The translations under genes were made by a program, and so were the position numbers. From Cenococcum geophilum 1.58 (lineage: Eukaryota > Ascomycota > Dothideomycetes > Gloniales > Gloniaceae), in NCBI GenBank assembly GCA_001692895.1, contig KV748203.1:774330-838329 (forward strand): DNA of 64,000 nt. Reading direction: 5' to 3'. The first letter of the stretch is position 1; every line of letters begins with the position of its first letter. Below the pieces are notes generated by a model. That model saw only the letters and a program-made list of their open reading frames with translations, had not been told where the DNA came from and ran no database searches. Positions 59,890-64,000 of this stretch are shown one piece after another.

Positions 59890-60891
59890 TTATCTATCCC
59901 ACCCCGAGTCAGGAACCTCCCCCATAATGCCCCCTTCCACGGGTTCAGCCGGCTCCCGCGGCCTTTGTACACAGAGTGCCATCCTACAAACTGGACACAA
60001 ATTACTGTTGCCCATCACAGAATTCACCCACTGGTCCAAGCAATCGGCATGGAACACATGCTCGCAACGTGCCTTAACCGGGCCAGTACCCGACAATTCC
60101 CCTTCCTCTAACTCTTCTGCCTCTGCGCCGGCAGCTCCAAATTCGTATTGACAAATCGTACAGACCGTCCCCTCCGGCAGGGGCTCTTCACACGGCGTTG
60201 TGACCTCGAACACATTGATCGGCTCGCCAGTAGCCTGAAGCTCGACATCACGGAGCGCATTGTCACGTCCAAGCACCTCCCCAGGATGCAAGGCCGTAAA
60301 CCCTGCCGAGAAAAGCCGCGTCTCCTCCACCGTATCCAGCTGGACGATCTGCCACGCGATCTGAAATAGCTTGGTCGAGATATTAGCCTCGAGCTCAGCA
60401 ACCGCCAAGGAGAACGTGCGACCGTTCAGCGCTGGAGGATAGCCATACGTTGCTACAATCACGCCGCCGACCACCGCGACTAACTCATCGGTGCCGATTC
60501 TATCTGCTATCCCGGCTGTTATGGAATTTTGCTCTGTACCATCGTTGAGGAAGTCCCGCGCCGTTTGCTGCAGGCCGGAGTGTTCGGTAAACATCTTGCG
60601 CATGGCCAGCATCGCCATCGTATCTACGACACCTAGGACTACTCCAGCATCGTAGGGGTGAAGGGCCAATGGCCTTAGCAACTCGACTAGGCTGGGGAAA
60701 CTCTGAGATTCGAATGAGTCCATTTTTAACTCACCTTTGGAACCTTTTCTGTGCGTGGGTATTAAGAATTTTTGAGACTTAAAACCTGCGAAGTCGTTAT
60801 GGAAGAGAGATTGGGTGGAAGTCATATGAGACGTGCATGAACTATAAGTACTCGGCGAGTGCTGAACATTGTGTTTGCACAATGGGAACAT
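59890..60891 (-). CDS. RING-H2 finger protein, probable E3 ubiquitin ligase
   Basis: This is an intact uninterrupted frame of 333 codons from the ATG at 60,891 to TAA at 59,890. A C-terminal RING-H2 (C3H2C3) finger is complete: C244-x2-C247, C276-x-H278, H281-x2-C284, C299-x2-C302. A 28-residue, Glu-rich insertion separates the second and third zinc ligands, longer than usual. Residues ~57-215 form a hydrophobic helical region ('LVAVVGGVIVATYG') without a clear membrane segment or known domain. RING-H2 proteins bind E2 enzymes and transfer ubiquitin. The start is uncertain: the first 56 residues look like upstream leader, and the Met at 60,723 ('MDSFESQSF') or at 60,825 ('MTSTQ') is a good alternative. 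There is no RIP damage. It is the first intact gene beside the mutated compartment. Confidence 0.85.
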   Translation of the reverse strand: MFPLCKHNVQHSPSTYSSCTSHMTSTQSLFHNDFAGFKSQKFLIPTHRKGSKGELKMDSFESQSFPSLVELLRPLALHPYDAGVVLGVVDTMAMLAMRKMFTEHSGLQQTARDFLNDGTEQNSITAGIADRIGTDELVAVVGGVIVATYGYPPALNGRTFSLAVAELEANISTKLFQIAWQIVQLDTVEETRLFSAGFTALHPGEVLGRDNALRDVELQATGEPINVFEVTTPCEEPLPEGTVCTICQYEFGAAGAEAEELEEGELSGTGPVKARCEHVFHADCLDQWVNSVMGNSNLCPVCRMALCVQRPREPAEPVEGGIMGEVPDSGWDR

Positions 60892-61521
60892 CCACCGCTT
60901 GTGAAATATTAGCTAGACGCAATTCCCTTATTGATTGGGTGATTTGGTTTGAGCTGGAAAAAGTAGTTCATACAATAAACAATAGTGTCGTGTGAAGGAA
61001 AACAAAGAAACAATAAGCGAATCCATTATGGTGGTACTTTCTGAAAGCTTTTGAGCGTCTTTTGGACGTTAATCGTAAACCAGCAGAAATTGTATAACTA
61101 GTCGAGACAACTTCGAGACAAGTTCGAGACAAACTCAACCGATGCACCACCTGCATAAAATTATGTTACGAAAGATGAACTAAGTGAACGTCAGCATGAG
61201 GCTCTCGATGTTACTTAGTGTTTTCTCTATTTCCCTCAGGACGAACGGAAGAGTAGTTGGCCCTAATTTGCCACTGAAAGAAGGTGACATTAAACCATAA
61301 CATGTGCACGGAACACGAACAGGACCATCCTAGCTGTGATACTCGCACTTGACAACCACTAGCACCATTTTCACGGTCACAGGAGGAACATTACACTGCA
61401 ACCGTCCACTTGTACCCAGTCGTACATGTCCACAAAAGCCGTGCGTGCTTCCCTTCTCACAAGAACTGTACGACAAGCCGTCCTACTTGCGAGATTTAAC
61501 CTAAAGCCCCAGAATTCCACC
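60892..61521. other. Intergenic, promoter side of the RING gene
   Basis: 630 bases of normal composition. Short ORFs are present but not convincing. 'cgagacaacttcgagacaag' marks a small direct repeat of 'gttcgagacaa' near 61,100-61,130. Confidence 0.5.
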
Positions 61522-62507
61522 TCAATAACCGTTGTACTCACGAAGGTATCTATTTCCTTGGTTGCGGAGGTCACGTCGACCTCGGCGATTGCGGTTGGTC
61601 TCCCAGCCGGTGCCCGTAACATCGATTTCACGGGGGGTCATGGTCATATCGTGTCCGACAATAACCACACCACGTCTTTGCTGTTCATTCAGGGACGCAA
61701 CCTGGCAATATGTTGATGGCCCCGGAAGAGGTGGGGCAGGTGCGGGTAGGTAGTCGATCTGAAATACCGGTCAGCATTTCTAAATTGGCTACCAATTAAG
61801 AAACATACCTTCGGAGGCTGAGAGTTTCCACGTCCAGATCCACTCTGACGGGGTGCCTCGGCCTCGAGGTCCCAGAACTGGTAGGTATGTGAAGGCTGCT
61901 CTGTCAATTCCTGTTGGTTATATTTATGATAGTGCGTTGGTGATGGTTCGATGCTCTCTTGTTCCTCATCCCAAGCAAAACACTCCTCACAAGCATCATA
62001 ATCCTCCCACGTCAAGTCCGAAGATACACGGATGTCTAAGGGGAAACCAGGGAATGGAAAGCGCTCCGAGTCCCCGGCCCTGGTCTGCCTCCTGCGGAGC
62101 TCAGATTCTAAGCGGCGCACGTTCTCCATCTGGCGAGCCAAATCCTGATTTGACTCTCGACAGCAGCTTTCCTCATAATGTAGCTTGTTTTGTAAGTTTT
62201 CGACCATTTGTTCTTCTCTTACGAGTTGGTATTTGGTCTGTTTATGATCTTCTTTCTCGCGTGTGAGTGCATTATGCGAATCCCGGCCTAGGGCCTCGAA
62301 TTTTTCCAGCGTAATCTTCAGATCCTGAACTTCCACTTGAACATGGATTTTTTCCATCTCTAAGGTTTCGATCTCGACTCTTTGGACCTCATTCTTATCT
62401 ATCAAGGAACGATTCTTCGATCTCAAGCATTCATTTGCACTGTGAAGTGTGTTTAGAGATTCTTCCATCCGAGCTATGACGGCTTTTTGGTCCTCACACT
62501 CAGTCAT
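61522..62507 (-). CDS. Coiled-coil protein of unknown function (311 aa, one intron)
   Basis: Exon 1 is 62,507-61,809 (233 codons from ATG); exon 2 is 61,758-61,522, ending in TGA. The 50-base intron 61,759-61,808 has a GTATGT donor and a TTTCAG acceptor. Splicing keeps frame between codons and replaces an alternative read-through end, so I prefer it. Residues ~5-145 are a continuous, charged heptad-type coiled coil ('LESELRRRQTRAG' near its end). Residues ~146-235 are acidic and aromatic ('WEDYDACEECFAWDEEQE'). The tail is Pro-rich and then Arg/Asn-rich ('NRNRRGRRDLRNQGNRYL'). No enzyme motif or membrane segment is seen. It looks like a scaffold or structural protein; the family is not recognised and it may be lineage-specific. 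Confidence 0.75.
61759..61808 (-). other. Spliceosomal intron, 50 bases
   Basis: Donor GTATGT, acceptor TTTCAG, and a branch-like 'gctgacc' about 10 bases before the acceptor. Length is typical of filamentous ascomycetes. Confidence 0.8.
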
Positions 62508-63460
62508 CTTGTTGGTCTTCTACGGTTGACTGGTATGTAGGCGGCTGACTTCGTCGAGATGTTAGAGTTGATGAAGAGAGTATTTGAGCCCTTCAAGCAG
62601 CGGTCGTTTCCAGCCCGTATATCGTTTGTAATATGCCCTGAACTTTTCGAGCGCTAAGAATCTGACTTGAGATGCAAGAAGTTAGTACACTAGCTCGAAA
62701 ATTCATGGATACCGGATGCTTCTCACAGCGATAACGACCTCTCCACTGAAGTCGGCGATGCAGAAGCGTAGTAAAATGAGTAGTCAGACAGGTAAACTGA
62801 TCGGTGAGATGCTGAAGAGTAATAAGGTGCAGTTACGCTCGCGCGGGAGTAACGGAGCCAATAGTTGAGCGAGGGCCGCAATAAGAGTAAGTCATCAGCT
62901 TAAAGGGAAGGTTGTAAAGGGAATGAGGTTTCATCTGTGTGTTTATGTTTACGCGTGATGCCTTTTTGGTCAGGTAAGATGAGAGGTAAAAGTGAAGTTG
63001 AGTGAGTTGAGAATGTCATGAGTTATGAAGTGAATGTCCAAATTAACATTAGAAACCATAAAACAAAATAGAACTTGAATGAACTAACAGTTAATCTTGA
63101 TTTCCTCCTCCGTAGAAGTACCATCTAACAAAGCGAGTGATGAGACTTTTCCAGGGATATGGATAATCTGAAAAGTGACAACATGTTGCAAAAACACTTG
63201 GATGACTATCTCAAGCCCTGAAATGCTCCAATATACGGCAAGAATCGATCATACTGTATCAAGACATATCAGCCATGAAAGTAAGAATTCAACAAACCGG
63301 TATATAACGTCCGCCGCCCCAGTCGCCCGTCTCCAAAAACGTATACAAGAAGCAGAACTGCAATCTTCAACAAACCCCGTTCTAAACATATGCACAAGAA
63401 CGTTAATCTTCTCCCTCCCACACTACTCCTCCCCCTCCAGCCCTATTCCCCCCACGGCAT
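62508..63460. other. Intergenic region upstream of the coiled-coil gene
   Basis: It holds the promoter and 5' leader of the coiled-coil gene and the 3' flank of the glutaminase gene, including pyrimidine-rich 63,410-63,455. An overlapping plus-strand ORF (63,175-63,498) has no support. No RNA gene was seen. Confidence 0.5.
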
Positions 63461-64000
63461 TTATGGCAACGCCAGCAATGCAAACGCACCCCCCATGACC
63501 GGGCGATTCGCAAACGTGATCCCCGGATAATCGCCACTCGCGGCATCATACAGATCCGTCAGCGGCCGATCCGTCGGGGTATTGTTAATCCAGGTCGCAA
63601 GGTCTTTGATAAACATATCGCGGGTGCTAGAGCTCGCGACCGCAGCTACGAATAGTTCCCAGTCGCCCTTCGTGTACCCGTGCCGTGTGTCGAGCGGCAC
63701 GCCGTAGGTCTCGGCTACTGTTGGGTAGAAGGCGGATTGCATGTCGTAGACGGATTGCGGGACGAGGTTGAGCCTGAGCTCGGCGTCCGAGTAGAGATTG
63801 TAAAGGAGACCTGTGGGGTTGTTAATGGGATTGATGTGAAGGGGAGGGGAGGGGAGTTACCGTGGGTATCGTCAGCGCCGTAGCTGAGAGTTGTGTGGGG
63901 TGGACTAGCGCCTTTGTTGATGCCAAGGTCTTGCCATGCGGCGATGTAATTGTGTGCTATGCTGGTGTAGTTAGATGCATCCGCGGTATTGCCAGTCAGT
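63461..64000 (-). CDS. gtaA: Glutaminase A-like protein, C-terminal part (cut by window edge)
   Basis: Two exons of the 3' end are present: 64,000-63,861 and 63,810-63,461 (TAA). The intron between them, 63,811-63,860, is 50 bases with donor GTAACT and acceptor CACAG. The product reads 'SYGADDTHG', joined across the intron to 'LLYNLYSDAELRLNLVPQ', then 'MQSAFYPTVAETYGVPLDTR'. Next come 'HGYTKGDWELFVAAVAS', 'NRPVMGGAFALL' and 'DLYDAASGDYPG'. These are conserved C-terminal blocks of the secreted fungal glutaminase A family (DUF4965/DUF5127/DUF1793 proteins, usually ~690 residues), which hydrolyses L-glutamine to glutamate and ammonia outside the cell. About 163 residues are visible; the signal peptide and catalytic region lie beyond the edge. 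There is no RIP damage. The symbol follows the Aspergillus gene; orthology is likely but not proven. Confidence 0.88.
63811..63860 (-). other. Spliceosomal intron in glutaminase A gene, 50 bases
   Basis: The donor GTAACT follows codon base 1 of a Gly codon, and the acceptor CACAG precedes its last two bases (phase 1). Splicing restores the conserved 'DDTHGLLYNLY' sequence. Confidence 0.88.

Noticed and set aside
59840-60401. Plus and minus ORFs inside the RING gene (59,840-60,151; 60,148-60,369; 60,108-60,401)
   Set aside because: These are shadows of the RING-H2 coding frame.
61377-61753. ORFs 61,377-61,631 (minus) and 61,426-61,753 (plus)
   Set aside because: They overlap the second exon of the coiled-coil gene in other frames. 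The spliced model explains the conserved splice sites better.
1-64000. tRNA, rRNA or telomere repeats
   Set aside because: No cloverleaf-like segment, rRNA motif or TTAGGG array was found by eye in the window. A tRNA scan would be decisive.

Overview
The window looks like part of a filamentous ascomycete (Pezizomycotina) chromosome. The intact genes at the right end have 50-base introns with GTAA/GTATGT donors. The rest is saturated with the scar of repeat-induced point mutation (RIP): CpA and TpG are almost absent, TpA is in excess, and old reading frames are broken almost only by TAG and TAA where CAG, CAA or TGG once stood. I cannot name the genus from sequence alone.

Layout. 1-37,200 is a graveyard of accessory host genes, all decayed by C-to-T change but still readable. 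It holds four F-box-like/ankyrin or ankyrin genes (1-1,037; 13,380-14,137 minus; 18,500-19,431; 28,366-29,409), a RING-patatin-like phospholipase gene (14,800-17,560), a large kinase-like gene (22,140-25,080), an FHA-kinase gene (30,090-31,640 minus), a TPR fragment (33,540-33,806), a possible kinase (11,500-12,415) and three unrecognised coding relics. At 35,050-37,200 (minus) lies a decayed DUF3435 tyrosine recombinase, the family of Starship 'captain' genes. 37,690-41,633 is a Copia-type fossil with a reversed Gypsy fragment inside it. A 25-N gap follows, then a ~1.9 kb island of non-RIPed DNA (41,659-43,590).

43,651-44,540 is a Tad-like LINE that has lost ORF2. 45,480-50,950 is a Gypsy fossil with a chromodomain-like end. 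52,480-57,840 holds two divergently oriented hAT transposons of different subfamilies. 58,221-59,523 is an unusual palindromic element with TA ends, 191-bp internal tandem repeats and a clean solo LTR inserted in its right arm. It marks the edge of the RIPed compartment.

59,890-64,000 is ordinary, unmutated genic DNA, with all genes on the minus strand: a RING-H2 protein, a coiled-coil protein, and the 3' end of a glutaminase A gene (cut by the window edge).

How it fits together: the accessory families (F-box/ankyrin, kinase-like, patatin, TPR, DUF3435) occur as repeated copies in many fungal genomes, which would make them RIP targets. DUF3435 and patatin genes together fit a decayed Starship-like cargo element, but no element ends were found, so that remains a hypothesis. 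Coordinates of decayed genes are approximate, and frames were read by eye.
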